A stretch of DNA of 64,000 nt from Nothopassalora personata. Lineage: Eukaryota; Ascomycota; Dothideomycetes; Mycosphaerellales; Mycosphaerellaceae. Position numbers and translations under genes: made by a program. The DNA lies in contig CM066296.1 in assembly GCA_033816765.1 (NCBI GenBank), positions 744,001-808,000 on the forward strand, written 5' to 3'. This document shows, in pieces, positions 1 through 10,653 of the stretch; the first letter of the stretch is position 1, and each line of letters begins with the position of its first letter. A model generated the notes under the pieces. That model had not been told where the DNA came from, searched no databases, and saw only the letters and a list, made by a program, of their open reading frames with translations.

Positions 1-2021
1 AACTGGCTGACATTTGGCCTGACACGTTCAGCCCAATATCTATAAACGGCGCGATCCAGCTTGACCGCCGTCTCTTGTCCTTCAATGCGCGCTACGAGGT
101 CGAGAATGTAACGGAATTGCTCTGTGCTTGGTCTTTTGAGCGCCTTCAGTCTACGTGTGACACCGGCTTGCACCAAGGCACGCGTGAGCAGCGAATTCAT
201 CGGCGCGCGTCGGTCTCGCAGGAACAGGTAGCAGTGCCATACTCGCCGATATGCCATGCGCGGTGTAAGCGCAGGCGAAGTTGCAAAGGCATGAGCCACT
301 AGGTGAATCAGGTCGATATGCTCGGGAATGAGCGTAAGCTCGGGGGTCCGAGAGTCTCTGTCCTGCAGTTGGACAAAGTCGTCGATGGGCTGTCGCTGAA
401 GTGCCTGCCACATCCTATAGGAGCTGATGGTGTCTTGACGAGCAAGACTGATTGGCAATTCGGGAAAATGCAGCGCCGAAAGCGTAGGCACAGCCCGAAA
501 CAGCGAATGTGCAAAATCCAGTCTCTTGTGGCGCAAAAAGTACTGGACGAGTCTGTAAGCCGTTCGAGCAGTGAGACCGAGATCCTTATGACAGCGAATC
601 TCCCAGCTGACCTTTTGGACGCTGACGACCCGAGAAGAGTGCATCAGAATGTCGAACAGCTCTTCGCAGAACCAGTCGTGCCGTAGACCATGCCAGCGTG
701 CAACGTTCAGCATGTCAACAAGGGAACTGCTCGTTTGCGAGCGAGATTCTTTGCGACCATAGCGTGCTGCGCGCGTTGTATCAAGGTGATGAAGAACAGC
801 CTCGATGTCAACTTCGTCCGGTGGCTGCCCCATATTCAGTCTCTTTTCAGGGCCAACAATCGATATGGTAGTCCCGTCTTGGCTAAGACTCGATGGGCGT
901 CCCGCCTTCGCTGCTCCAGCCCAGTGACGGAGTAGTATGCGAGCAAGATCCAGTCTTTGGAGTGTTAGGAAGTGTTGAGCGAGAGTCGATGGTGTATCGA
1001 TGTGTTGAGCGATAATAGCGTAGACATTCTGCCAGACGGGACTATCGCAGTGCCATCCTTGCAATTGTTGGCAATGTGATAGGCACTCGAGCCAGATCTG
1101 CACTATAGGTAGAGCAGCTTCAGCAGCGGAATCAGAGGTGACGGGAGCCGTGGCGAAGAGGTCGTACGTGATTTTGTTGCAGATTTCTGTCAGCTCGTCA
1201 AGCTCCACTCCGTCCAGGATATCCGCGATATTTGAGCACAATGTGGACTTGGTGTGCTGCAACAAAGCAGCCAGTACATTTGTCAAGTTGTTGCCGCATG
1301 TCCTCAGCTCGACCTTCTCCTTGACAAGTTTTGCAATGGTTGAGTATGCGGCATCGGTTAGATGCCGTCCCTTCACCCACTGTAGGAACGAAGTCAAATT
1401 GTCGGCTTTTGGTTCATCTGCTGCAGATTGGAGAAAGTCCAGCAACTGGTCCAAATGACCCTTGTCGATCTGGTCCAAACTTGATATGTCGCTGAGCAAG
1501 GCGTTGAGTTGCGATCTACTGTTTTCGATGGCTTGCTCCTCTGTTGGTGCGCCGTGTTCCGTGGCCTGCGTGTCTTCCTCAAGTGCTGGCGGCTGCAGAA
1601 ACGAATCCCAAGCATCCCGTCGCGGTGGTTTCACCAGTCCAAACCATCCAGTGTCGGTATCCGTCTTCTTCTTCTCTTTCCTTCGATCAAGCTGAGGAGC
1701 TTCCCACTTCCAGCCATCAACCCTCTGCTCCGGCTTGAGTGTGCCAATGCCAATGCCAAAAAGAGCACCGAAATCAGCTCCCAGGGGCGGAGCTCCAGCC
1801 GCTACAGCAACGCCCATGCGCCTCTTCGACAGTCTCCTATGAGCCTCCAACGGTCCTGGGACATTACTGCCATATCTTCTCCCCTCACATCTCCTCTTAC
1901 TAGCAGCATTGGACACGCGGGTGAATCGGCTCCAGGCTTCGACCAGGACATCATCGGTGATCCAGAGACATTGCGAGGGAGCTGTAGCCTGTCGGCATAT
2001 GCTGAGAGAGCGACATGGCAT
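1..2021 (-). CDS. PPR-like mitochondrial protein, partial (C-terminus beyond window)
   Basis: A single frame stays open on the minus strand from an ATG at 2021 to the window edge, about 673 codons, so the 3' end is missing. The N-terminus (MPCRSLSICRQATAP) is rich in Arg and Ser with no acidic residues, as in a mitochondrial presequence. A Gly/Ala/Pro stretch and a charged linker (KEKKKTDTDTG) follow, then a long helical region of Leu/Ala-rich segments such as TAYRLVQYFLRHKRLDFAHS and MAYRRVWHCYLFLRDRR, each resembling a PPR-type helix pair. That repeat layout suggests an organelle RNA or translation factor, but I see no diagnostic motif and the assignment is inference. An upstream in-frame ATG could extend it slightly. 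It is divergent from uS2m with 185 bp between the start codons. Other helical-repeat proteins remain possible. Confidence 0.6.
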   Translation of the reverse strand, partial: MPCRSLSICRQATAPSQCLWITDDVLVEAWSRFTRVSNAASKRRCEGRRYGSNVPGPLEAHRRLSKRRMGVAVAAGAPPLGADFGALFGIGIGTLKPEQRVDGWKWEAPQLDRRKEKKKTDTDTGWFGLVKPPRRDAWDSFLQPPALEEDTQATEHGAPTEEQAIENSRSQLNALLSDISSLDQIDKGHLDQLLDFLQSAADEPKADNLTSFLQWVKGRHLTDAAYSTIAKLVKEKVELRTCGNNLTNVLAALLQHTKSTLCSNIADILDGVELDELTEICNKITYDLFATAPVTSDSAAEAALPIVQIWLECLSHCQQLQGWHCDSPVWQNVYAIIAQHIDTPSTLAQHFLTLQRLDLARILLRHWAGAAKAGRPSSLSQDGTTISIVGPEKRLNMGQPPDEVDIEAVLHHLDTTRAARYGRKESRSQTSSSLVDMLNVARWHGLRHDWFCEELFDILMHSSRVVSVQKVSWEIRCHKDLGLTARTAYRLVQYFLRHKRLDFAHSLFRAVPTLSALHFPELPISLARQDTISSYRMWQALQRQPIDDFVQLQDRDSRTPELTLIPEHIDLIHLVAHAFATSPALTPRMAYRRVWHCYLFLRDRRAPMNSLLTRALVQAGVTRRLKALKRPSTEQFRYILDLVARIEGQETAVKLDRAVYRYWAERVRPNVSQ

Positions 2022-2206
2022 GAATATCTTGCACCAGACGTGATCGTAGCATTGAGTGGTGTTGAGTGAGAACAGTTCGGATGGTTGGTTGGTGAAGTGC
2101 GGAAAGCGGGAGAGCGGGAGAGCGGCGAAGCCAAGAGTCGGGCATGCGACTTGGAGGAAGTTGGAGAGACGGACATGTCGGTGGCCGTCCATCATATGTA
2201 TACACG
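2022..2206. promoter_or_regulatory. Divergent promoter between PPR-like gene and uS2m
   Basis: Only 185 bp separate the ATG of the minus-strand PPR-like gene (2021) from the ATG of the plus-strand uS2m gene (2207), so both 5' regions must lie here or overlap exon sequence. It contains a GAGAGCGG-type purine repeat near 2110-2130 and no clear TATA box. Both products appear mitochondrial, which would fit co-expression, but that is inference. Confidence 0.5.
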
Positions 2207-4107
2207 ATGATAATACGAGCATTGCGGCTGCGGCATGGTAGGTGTAGTGATGCACAACGCCATCTCATGGATACTGATGTTGCCATGTAGGCCGCCTCGC
2301 CCTTCCCAAACCGTCGACTTTCCGACGAACATACGCCTCCGCAGAGGTAGAGGAAACGAGCGATGCTACACCGTCGTCGCAACCCGCGTTCCTGCAGCCG
2401 TCGACAGCGCAGATTCAGCTCGACTCAATCCCCAATGTGCGCAGCGTAGCGCTCAACGACCCGAACCACCCAGTCGCTCAGGACTATGCCTTCTTCCAGC
2501 ACCAGAAAGCACGAACAGCCCACTTGGGAACTGCCATTGAGCAACACTACAGACCTCACCGACTCCTCACGGATCCTCCGTCACCCAAGGACATCACGCT
2601 CGAACTGCTTCTGGCCTCCCAAGCACACATTGGGCACGCGACCAGTCTGTGGAATCCAGCCAACGCGAGGTATATCTTCGGCGTACGAGGCAGGAAGAAG
2701 GACGGCGAGGCGCCAATCCACATCATCAGCCTCGATCAAACAGCTGCCCATCTGCGAAGAGCATGCAAGATCGTCTCGGGCGTGACGGAGAAAGGAGGAA
2801 TCGTGCTTTTCGTCGGAACGCGAGAGGGACAAGCGAGAGCGGTCGTCAAAGCTGCAGAACTCTCCAAGGGATGCCATCTCTTCACCAAGTGGATCCCGGG
2901 AAGCATCACAAATGGACAGCAGATCCTCGGCTCGTGTGCCAAGAAGGTCGTCGATGAGTTCGATCGGGAAGTGGAAGGCTTTGAATCGCAACTGGGGAGG
3001 AAGGCGGCCGTGAAGCCGGATCTCGTGGTTTGTCTGAACCCATTGGAGAACTATGTGCTACTGCACGAATGTGGACTCAACAACATCCCGACGATTGGAA
3101 TCGTGGACACGGATGTGAACCCTACCTGGGTGACATATCCCATCCCAGCCAACGATGACAGCTTGAGATGTGTACAAGTCATCGCAGGCGTCCTCGGGCG
3201 AGCTGGACAAGAAGGACAGGCTATCAGGCAGAGACTTGCCAGCACAGGCATCATCGCGCACTATGCCGCACACGGTCTCACTGCACCAGAACGGAGCGAA
3301 AGGGCCGGGAGGCAACAACGAAGAGAGCAATATTCGCGTCGAAACGCACCTCAAACTCCAGCTCCAATCGAGCACGACGAATTTGAAAACCTCACAGGCG
3401 TAGAAGTCAAACAGCACGAAGAGGACCAGCGCCTCCTCGCCGAAGCCGAGCAGATGATGACACGCGATCAAGGCGCACCCGCCGTGTCCCCATCAGCCGC
3501 AGCCGAGTCCGACGAAGACCCCTCGCCACTCCTCGAAGAAGACGTAGATGACGCCTACTCCGTCGCCGAAAACGATACCACCGACCCGTCCCTCCTCGAC
3601 GAACAGTACGGCTCCGATGAATACTATCTTCAGGAAGACCTCGCACAGTTTGGCTCCGCTGATCAACTTGCGCAAGACTCTCAAGACTCCCCTGCCGACG
3701 CCGCCGCAAACCCCGCGGTGCCAAACCCCACGACCGAGACGTGGCCTGATCACACGGGTGCCACATCGAGTGAGACGAGTCCGGCCGATCAGGTCGATGA
3801 TGTCAAATCACCGATCGATCAAGTTGAGGATGTAGCGGAAGAGCTCGGTGAAGACGAGGAGCCTCCAGCGCCAGTAGGAAACCTGGACGCTGAACCAAGT
3901 CTGGCGGATGTTGGCCAGGGGACTGAGTTTACAGAGGATATAGAGGCGGAGAAGAGTGGGGAAGAGGAGAGTGAGGAAGAGGAGAGTGAGAAAGAGGAGA
4001 GTGGGGAAGAGGAGAGTGGGGAAGAGGAGAGTGAGAAAGAGGAGGGTGAGAAAGAGGAGAGTGAGAAAGAGGAGGGTGGGAATGAGGAGAGTGGAAAGGG
4101 AAGATGA
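2207..4107 (+). CDS. MRP4: Mitochondrial small ribosomal subunit protein uS2m
   Basis: This is a structural protein of the mitochondrial ribosome small subunit. Exon 1 is 2207-2237, a 53-nt intron runs 2238-2290 (GTAGGT...CATGTAG, with CTGAT as branch site), and exon 2 is 2291-4107; the product is 615 aa. Splicing gives a classic presequence, MIIRALRLRHGRLALPKP then RRTYAS, with no acidic residues. The ribosomal S2 domain spans about residues 108-325, with ELLLASQAHIGHATSLWNP, a VLFVGTREGQ segment, TKWIPGSITN, and PTIGIVDTDVNPTWVTYPIP. Everything after about residue 330 is an acidic low-complexity tail roughly 290 residues long, much longer than a bacterial S2 tail, ending in a Glu/Ser/Lys/Gly minisatellite-coded block. 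Family assignment is firm; the role of the tail is unknown. Confidence 0.92.
3949..4090 (+). repeat. Coding minisatellite in the uS2m C-terminal tail
   Basis: About nine to ten imperfect 15-nt units of the type GAGGAGAGTGGGGAA run in frame through the end of the uS2m gene, encoding EESEKEE / EESGEEE pentamers. Third-unit variants (GTGAGAAA versus GTGGGGAA) alternate. Because the unit is a multiple of three, copy-number change alters tail length without breaking the frame. Confidence 0.8.
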
Positions 4108-4567
4108 GCGTGGGAAAGCGTGTATACATAGCAAGGCAAGGCAAGGCATAGCATATATCATGGCTAGCACAAATGGATCATTGGAAGACATCGAATTGAG
4201 TAACAGAGTCTCGGATATCTGAACAGGATTCTCATTCATTCCGACAAAGCAACTGTGGTGCGTGCAAATCTGCACACGTCTTAATTCTAAGCAAAGCCAT
4301 CCATCCAACGCCATGCTGAAACCCCTCGAAGAAACTGATCGCTGAGCCATCCATCCATCCGTCGGTGCAGTGTCGTAGAAGTACAAAGAAGAAGCACGGA
4401 ACGTAAGAAGTAGCAACTCCCGCCCTCCGTCACGATTCAGACTTGCTTGTGGCAGGAGGCTGACGTCAAACCTTCCAGTGACTCTGTCCCGGTGGGTTCG
4501 AATGACGAGGCTCTCATCGCCTTCTCCATGGTGCTGCAGTAGAGTTCTCGGGGAGGGATATCATATG
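4108..4567. other. Intergenic, convergent 3' ends
   Basis: This spacer lies between the stop of uS2m and the extended 3' end proposed for Hpc2. It holds a short AAGGC triplet-copy repeat near 4130 and a CCAT repeat near 4345. I see no gene. A GGTTCGAAT stretch near 4495 resembles a tRNA B box but has no matching T-arm stem. Confidence 0.5.
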
Positions 4568-6913
4568 CTATCCGGGCTTGACACGGCCACCAGGTAGAGG
4601 GAGTATCCTCGAAGATCCAAGAATTTGCGCTGGGTGGGTATGAAGATTATGTTCGCGAATGCCGAAGAGATAACGAACATGCGCCAGGTCTGACGCGTTG
4701 CTGGATGATGTTTGCTGTGGGTCGTGCGCAGATGTGTAAGCGGAACCGAACAAGTTCTGCGTGCTGAGCACGACAGGCTGTGTCTGTGATGACAGCAATT
4801 CTTGAGGCAGGGAGTATGGGTACGAGTAATCCGTCCAGAATAATCGAGGCGCGAGACTTTGTGGCGTCTGAGAAGGCGTAGCAGGGATACTGGGAGATGT
4901 CTAGACCCTCACGCTCTGCTGCGCGGAGTCCGGTGCGTTGCCGTACAACGTCTGATGCGGCGGCGGAAGTGGTTGATGAGTGGTCGTGGTATTGGTCATA
5001 GTGGGATTGCTGTTGCTCGGTGCCAGACTGGGTGGCGCGGCTCCCATCATTCTCTCACGATCCATCTTCTCGGCTTCCATCCTCTCGCGATCAGCCTTAG
5101 TGATGCGTGGCTTTCTCGGCGCTCCTGTCCCGCGTCCTCTGCCTCGTCCGCGAGCAGGCGCATTTGGGTCTTTTTTCTCTGCAGCGAGGGAAGCGTGAGT
5201 CGTACCAGCAGCTGCGGCACCACGACCTCTTCCACGTCCACGGCCGCCTCTAGAACCGCGAGTCGATGTCGAGGACTCGACTTGTGCGTTTTGTCCTTCT
5301 GGAACCAGTGGTCCAGAGTAGACAAAGAAGCCGTCTTTGGCAACGGCAGCCTGTTCCTGCCAGGCAAGTTCTGTATCATCAATGAAGTCGTCTTCCTTAT
5401 CGTACTCCTCCACCTTCTTCCTCCGCTTTCGAGGCTTTCCTTCCGCTGTGGTCTGTCCCTCCAGTGTGTCCTCCTCCACGCCTCCCATCTCGACGTTGCT
5501 GTCGCCGTCTGCTTCGGACATGAGATCAACAGACATGTCGTCTGCAGATCCACTCTCGATCTTGTTCGCAGCTGCCGCAACTTGCAGAAGCTGTGCTCGA
5601 TGCGCTGCTGCGCGAGGGTTGATCGCGTCACGGCCGTACTTCTTGGCAATCTCCTGGGCCATGTTGACTGTGTTGCCGCCGCTCGGGTCCAGTGTGATGC
5701 GAATCTCGATGTCAATACCCTTGCGCTCCAAGTCTTGGCCTGTGGAGGGCCCACCAAACAAGTCACTACTCGAGAGCAATCCACTTCCGGCTGCTTTGGG
5801 TGATGAATGCACTTTGGCTTGTGTTGGCTTGGGTGTCGGTGCTGAAGACGACGACTTTGACTGCACCTTGACCTCCGGCGGCTTCATCGGTGCACAAGAA
5901 GGTCCATCAACATCCATCGCGCCATCCAGAGCTGGTATCGACTGTGGTACTGGACTAGTCTGAGCCGCAGGCGGTAGCACTGCACCAGGCGCTGCTTGCG
6001 GCGGTGTTGGTGAGTGTTGTTGAGGAGCAGCAAATGGCGGCGGCTGCAGTTGCGGTTGATATTGTTGTTGCGTCGTTGTTTGCGAAGAGTAGGACATTGA
6101 AGGTGCAGATGTCTTTGTGGCTGACGGCGGGTCGATAAGGCTGATAATCGATGGCGATGCAGATGCACGATTGACGTGTGGCGAATGCTGTGCCGAATGA
6201 ATGCCGTTTGTTATCGCAGACGTCCGTGGTGGAGCGGAGTCGATAGCACCTCTGATAGGGTCGTAGTTCTGGCCGCTCGAGTATGGGCGCGGTGTTGGTG
6301 GATTTGATGTATGCATCTGCGTATGTGGCGGCGCACTGCTGCGTATCATACCAATATCTGACGTCGATGGTTGTTGAGGTCGTGGTTGCGCCGATATTGC
6401 GTGTTGTAATTGCGACGGCAGTTGAGGTGCAGTCGCGCTTGCCGGTTGTGCAGGTGCTTGGAATTGATTCACTATCTCAGTGAGGGTAGACTGACGAGGC
6501 CGGGCGGGCGCATCAGCAGGCACGGGAGTCGACTTGTCTTCAGTCTTCTGCCTCTTTCGCGGTGCTGGAGCAGCCTCTCCGTCCTTCTTCACCTTGGGCT
6601 CACGTGGCTTGCGAGTCTTCTTCTCCTTGGGCTTGTCATCGCCCGGTGCCTTTGGCTCTCGGAGCTTCTTCTGCTTTCGTGGCTTGGCTGGAGCATCTGT
6701 GGGTGCAGTGGTTTGTGCAGCAGAAGGCTGCGCGGAAGATGCCGAAGTCGAGCGAACTACACCTCCGGCAGAAGCGACATTACCCGATTGGGGATAGCGG
6801 TGCGCAACAGCGATCTCATCGATGGTGGGTTGTGGGGGGGATGACGGCGCGCTGGAGATGCTTGAGCTTTCGCTAGCGCGGTCGTGGTCCATTGGAGGCG
6901 GCATGCTGGTCAT
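4568..6913 (-). CDS. HPC2: HIR histone chaperone complex subunit Hpc2 (ubinuclein family)
   Basis: Hpc2/ubinuclein is a subunit of the nuclear HIR complex, which deposits H3-H4 and represses histone genes. The N-terminal two thirds are disordered, rich in Ser, Pro and Gln, with basic blocks such as KPRKQKKLREPKAP. The diagnostic Hpc2-related domain follows a KKYGRDAINPRAAAHRA segment and includes YDKEDDFIDDTELAWQE then KDGFFVYSGPLV, around residues 500-540. Gly/Arg-rich GRGRGRG repeats come next. The simple reading stops at TAG 4901-4903 (670 aa). I prefer a 57-nt intron (4946-4890, GTACGG...CTCCCAG) that removes this stop and joins an open frame to 4568, giving 762 aa. The extension reads as ordinary protein and keeps the same frame. 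Its expression needs RNA evidence. Exon 1 is 6913-4947 and exon 2 is 4889-4568. Confidence 0.85.
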
Positions 6914-8088
6914 GGCAGTAAGGTATGCTCATACAGGAAGACAGTTATATGGTACAAATCCAGACAGGTGCCAGTGTTATGCTGGGTCGCGATAAGGGGT
7001 ATTTGGTGACAGGCAGCCAGATACTCGAGTTTGTATTGTTGCAGAGGAGCAGCATAAGTCGGGCCAATCAGGGAGTGGCTTCGCGGAATCGCAATGTCGC
7101 AGTACGGGCGGCGACGACAGCGACAATGGTTTTTCGTGATATGCGGCCGACACGCTATCGGCATGTGCAGTCTGACAGTGCTCGAAGCTGCTGTACAAAG
7201 GTGTCGTTGCGGGAATGGGGCCAAAATGGTGGATTTGGATGGCGAAAGTGGTATATTCGATGATTACAACCTCATCGACACGTCTTACGTGAAAGAAAAA
7301 CGAGTTTGAAAGAGCAGAAAACACAGAGTGGGTGTAGAGACGTAGTAGTAGGGAGAGCAGGAGAGCAGCCAGCAACGGCGATGACCAGCGCGGACACTGC
7401 GAAACACTGGGCACGAGATATGACCAAAACTCAGCAGGGCCCCGCAAAGACTTGTGCTGGTAAAGCGTGGTCGTGGTCGTGGTCGACTCTGGCCAGTGCT
7501 GGCCTTGGACGGGACTTCCGCAGGAAATGTCAGATCTATCCTCGTATTTAAAGCCAACCGCCTTGAGAGCCGAAGGCCACTCCCGAAGGTACATCATGCG
7601 GCCCGCTCACAACACCGTTCGACAGGCTCTTGCTCCTCGTGAATGATTTTGTTATTGAGATGATCACCTGCCTTGTTCAATCGCAGCACGTACGGCGGCG
7701 TCTCGCGAACCCTCGCCCTGTTGTGGCATCGGCACGCATTCATCGTTAACCTGCCCCATGGGCCAGGGGCGGGGCTTCCGATCGGGATTGAGGTGCGGCG
7801 GCAATAGCGGCATCGGGTAGTGAGCTGCAACATTGCAGCCTACAGTAATAACGCTTGTATTCGCACATTCATCGCAAGGACCTGACAGCACATGCGACGC
7901 ATGACGTGTGACAGGAGAGAGTGATGGTGGTGGTGGTAGATGCGATCTTCGAATCACATAAGCGTCCCGGTCGCTAGCGCCTTACCGGCAGCTCGGGTCG
8001 TGAAACAAGGTTGCCTCGTGTGGCTATCTCGGAAGATCGTGCATCTGAAGTACCGCATCACTCTTGAAACACAATCATCGTCTACAAT
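6914..8088. other. Divergent intergenic region, Hpc2 and Rba50 promoters
   Basis: 1.2 kb lies between the divergent starts of Hpc2 and the Rba50-like gene. A TATTTAAA element sits near 7545 on the plus strand. A 206-codon minus-strand frame (7597-6977) is open, but its composition is Ser/Leu-rich and unlike the neighbours, so I leave it unannotated. Long 5' untranslated regions are likely. Confidence 0.5.
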
Positions 8089-9543
8089 ATGATACGAGGC
8101 GAACGCTTCGAACTCGACTTAGGCTCCGATGATGAGCACGACGCAGCCCAAGGGTCAGCGACTTTACCTGGCGCATTTGTCGGCGACGTGCTAGAACGTA
8201 ATCCTGCCCCGCCTAAGGCACCAAGCTTGCCTTCCCTGAAGAGCAAAAGTGGCTTTCCTGAACACAAGAAGCGCAATGTAGAGAGCAGATTCAAGCAGCG
8301 GAAAGCCAACGACGGTGTTGAGCAGGCTACTGCTGTATCAAACACACCCAGCTCGGAGAACACACCTGTGACGGTTGCACCTGCTCAAGTGCCAAACAGC
8401 CATGCAAAACGTGGCAAAGCGAAATCGTGGGAAGAAGAGGAGAAGGAGCGGATAGATCAAGAGAATTGTCAGAAGCTTGCTGATATGTCCGTCGACGAAA
8501 TCGAAGAGGAGCGACGAGAACTACTCAGCAGTCTCAGCCCAGATCTGGTCAAGAAATTGTTGCAACGGTCCAAGATCCAAAGCGCCCAGAACGCGTTGTT
8601 GAGATCGAACGTCGAAAGTGGCAGCGAAGAAGTCGACCTGTCAAACGTTTCAGGCCTGGACGAACCGTCTGTGCCAACCACACTGGCCAAGACGAGCAAA
8701 GGCACCGATAAAATCCCTGATTCACGAGACCTGCAACAACCACCAACCTCAAAATCCGATGCCAAGCCGTCAAAGACTGTCAGATTCGAGGAAGAACCAG
8801 AGCCGCCACCACAGACCGAGCACCAACCTCACACCCATCCCCACAACAATAGAACCTCAACCACATCCCTCCCCCACGACAGCGTCCACTTCCCACGCCC
8901 ACCCCAACCCCCCTCCCTCGATCCCTCCTCCTCAACCTTCCTCTCAGACCTCCACCAAAAATACTTCCCATCCCTCCCCTCGGACCCCAGCAAACTCGAA
9001 TGGATGCAAACCTCCACCACCACCGGCGGTGACCACGGCGCCTACGACCCCTCAGCCTCTGCCTTCAGCGCAAAAGATATCCGCTTCGATTTTCACGGCA
9101 ACCTGATCCCCCCACGTGAGGCCGCCTCCATCCCAGTAACGCAAGGCCTCCACCATCACGGCGAAGCCCCGGACTCGGCGGGTTATACCATCGCGGAGCT
9201 GGCCCATCTCGCGCGCTCGAGCTATCCCGCGCAGAGGAGCATCGCGTTCCAAACTCTCGGACGGGTGTTGTACCGGTTGAGCAAGGGGGAGTTTGGGGAT
9301 GCGCCGGGTGCTAATGCGGAGGTGGCGGGGGTGGAGATTTTGCAGCGTGGGCAGGATGCGTTTGGGGAGTTGGCTAGGGGGTTGTGGCATGAGGTTGAGA
9401 GGTTGCAGGTCATCCCGATCTTGATTAGTGAGAGTGAAGGGGCGGGAGTCGATGGTGGGAGGCATATCAGTGCGAAGGCGTATGCGACTGAGGCTGTGTG
9501 GTTGTGGAGAAAGGGCGGTGGCAAGAGGATGAAAGCTGCGTGA
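8089..9543 (+). CDS. RBA50: RNA polymerase II assembly factor Rba50/RPAP1-like
   Basis: The RPAP1/Rba50 family helps assemble RNA polymerase II and bridges its subunits in the cytoplasm. The single exon encodes 484 aa, close to yeast Rba50. The start MIRGERFELDLG is typical. Residues about 105-150 hold the RPAP1 N-terminal motif, EKERIDQENCQKLADMS then VDEIEEERRELLSSLSPD. A long low-complexity Pro/Ser/Thr linker follows. The RPAP1 C-terminal motif begins near residue 329 with KDIRFDFHGNLIPP and continues through YTIAELAHLARSSYPAQRS and FQTLGRVLYRLSKGEFG. No intron is needed. The downstream neighbour on the opposite strand ends 160 bp away. Confidence 0.88.
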   Translation: MIRGERFELDLGSDDEHDAAQGSATLPGAFVGDVLERNPAPPKAPSLPSLKSKSGFPEHKKRNVESRFKQRKANDGVEQATAVSNTPSSENTPVTVAPAQVPNSHAKRGKAKSWEEEEKERIDQENCQKLADMSVDEIEEERRELLSSLSPDLVKKLLQRSKIQSAQNALLRSNVESGSEEVDLSNVSGLDEPSVPTTLAKTSKGTDKIPDSRDLQQPPTSKSDAKPSKTVRFEEEPEPPPQTEHQPHTHPHNNRTSTTSLPHDSVHFPRPPQPPSLDPSSSTFLSDLHQKYFPSLPSDPSKLEWMQTSTTTGGDHGAYDPSASAFSAKDIRFDFHGNLIPPREAASIPVTQGLHHHGEAPDSAGYTIAELAHLARSSYPAQRSIAFQTLGRVLYRLSKGEFGDAPGANAEVAGVEILQRGQDAFGELARGLWHEVERLQVIPILISESEGAGVDGGRHISAKAYATEAVWLWRKGGGKRMKAA

Positions 9544-9703
9544 GGAGCTGGATGGTTTGAGCACATAAGAGTGCAACAGCATCATTTTCAAGCTAATCGT
9601 TAAAGCTGCGAGTTCCTTCACAGTCTTCAATGGAGAGTGGAGTCTTCTGCTACCTCAAAGAAAGCTCTTCAATACTCATTCTGGCTCTTTCCTAAAGTAT
9701 GGC

Positions 9704-10653
9704 CTAATCCTCCAACGCCGGCACATATCTCTCAATAAACCCACACACATCCCCCAGAACCTTTCCACTGAGACCGTGCCCGAGACCCTCATACTCCTTC
9801 AGCTCAAGATGATCCTTCCCCACACCTAGTCTCTCCAGCTTCTCCACCGTCTGCTTCCACACCCGTCCCGGAATCATCTTATCCTGGGCCCCTCGGGCCA
9901 AAAAGATCGGCACATCCCCATGATCAATCGGCAATCCCGCCTTGGCCCTCATATCGTCCAATTTCCTGCCTTCTGCCAAAGGTAGATATCCCATCAGCCC
10001 GACTATAGCACCAAGCTTGCCGGCGTACTTCTTCGAGGTGAGGTCGAGGAGGAGGGAGAGAGCGCAGCCTTGGGAGAAGCCGCCGAGGATTATGCGTTGA
10101 GGTGGGATTCCTTTGCGGACGCACGCATCGATGAGGGATTCGAGGTATTCTATGGATCGGGATAGGCCGTCGATGTCCTCGGAGGGAGCGAGGTCGGGGC
10201 GGTCGGCGGGGTAGGCGGAGAAGGCGGTGGGGCTGTACCAGGCTGTTGTCTGTGTAGTGGGAATGTCAGCTTCGTCGTCAAAGTTTGTGGTGTGTGTATG
10301 GGCAGCGTGCAGCTGCCTATGGTTCAGTCGGATGTCTCCAACTTTGGATTGCATACCATGGCGTCTCGATTCTCCATGGCATTTGGTATTATCCAGTGGA
10401 CGTAGGGAAGCTTGTGGTTCTGTTGGAACTGGTCTGCTATGTCTATGCATCGTTGTGGTCAGCATCCTGCTGCAGTCATGATACTATGTTTGGACTCACT
10501 TTCAAGACCCTCTGCGGTATCTCCAAGACCGTGTACCAGAATGAAGGCTGCTCCATGATCCGGCTGCGATACTGCCTTTTCCGCTGGCTTGTAGATGGGA
10601 TCTTCTCGTTTGGGTTCTGACGGCAATGTCATGCGTCTCTTCATGGCCGACAT
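9704..10653 (-). CDS. Acyl-protein thioesterase 1-like serine hydrolase
   Basis: This alpha/beta hydrolase is predicted to remove palmitate from S-acylated proteins in the cytosol. Three exons are 10653-10500, 10442-10357 and 10249-9704. The introns are 57 nt (10499-10443, GTGAGT...GCATAG) and 107 nt (10356-10250, GTATGC...CACAG), giving 261 aa. After splicing, the family signatures line up: FILVHGLGDTAEGLE, VHWIIPNAMENRDAMTTAWY, nucleophile Ser in IILGGFSQGCALSL, acid Asp in LARGAQDKMIPG and catalytic His in EGLGHGLSG. The second intron could be overlooked because the frame upstream of exon 3 is partly open. An in-frame ATG at 10809 would add 52 Leu/Thr-rich residues, but the start at 10653 (MSAMKRRM) fits the family better. 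The exact substrate is not determined. Confidence 0.88.

Noticed and set aside
1509..2069. 186-codon plus-strand frame
   Set aside because: It lies antisense to the PPR-like gene, whose minus-strand frame is open for more than 670 codons. Composition is Ser/Leu-rich and without motifs.
4485..4515. tRNA B-box-like GGTTCGAAT
   Set aside because: The flanking bases do not pair to form a T-arm and no acceptor stem or A box is present.
6977..7597. 206-codon minus-strand frame upstream of Hpc2
   Set aside because: No domain, Ser-rich composition, and located where Hpc2 and Rba50 promoters must be. A chance open frame is more likely.
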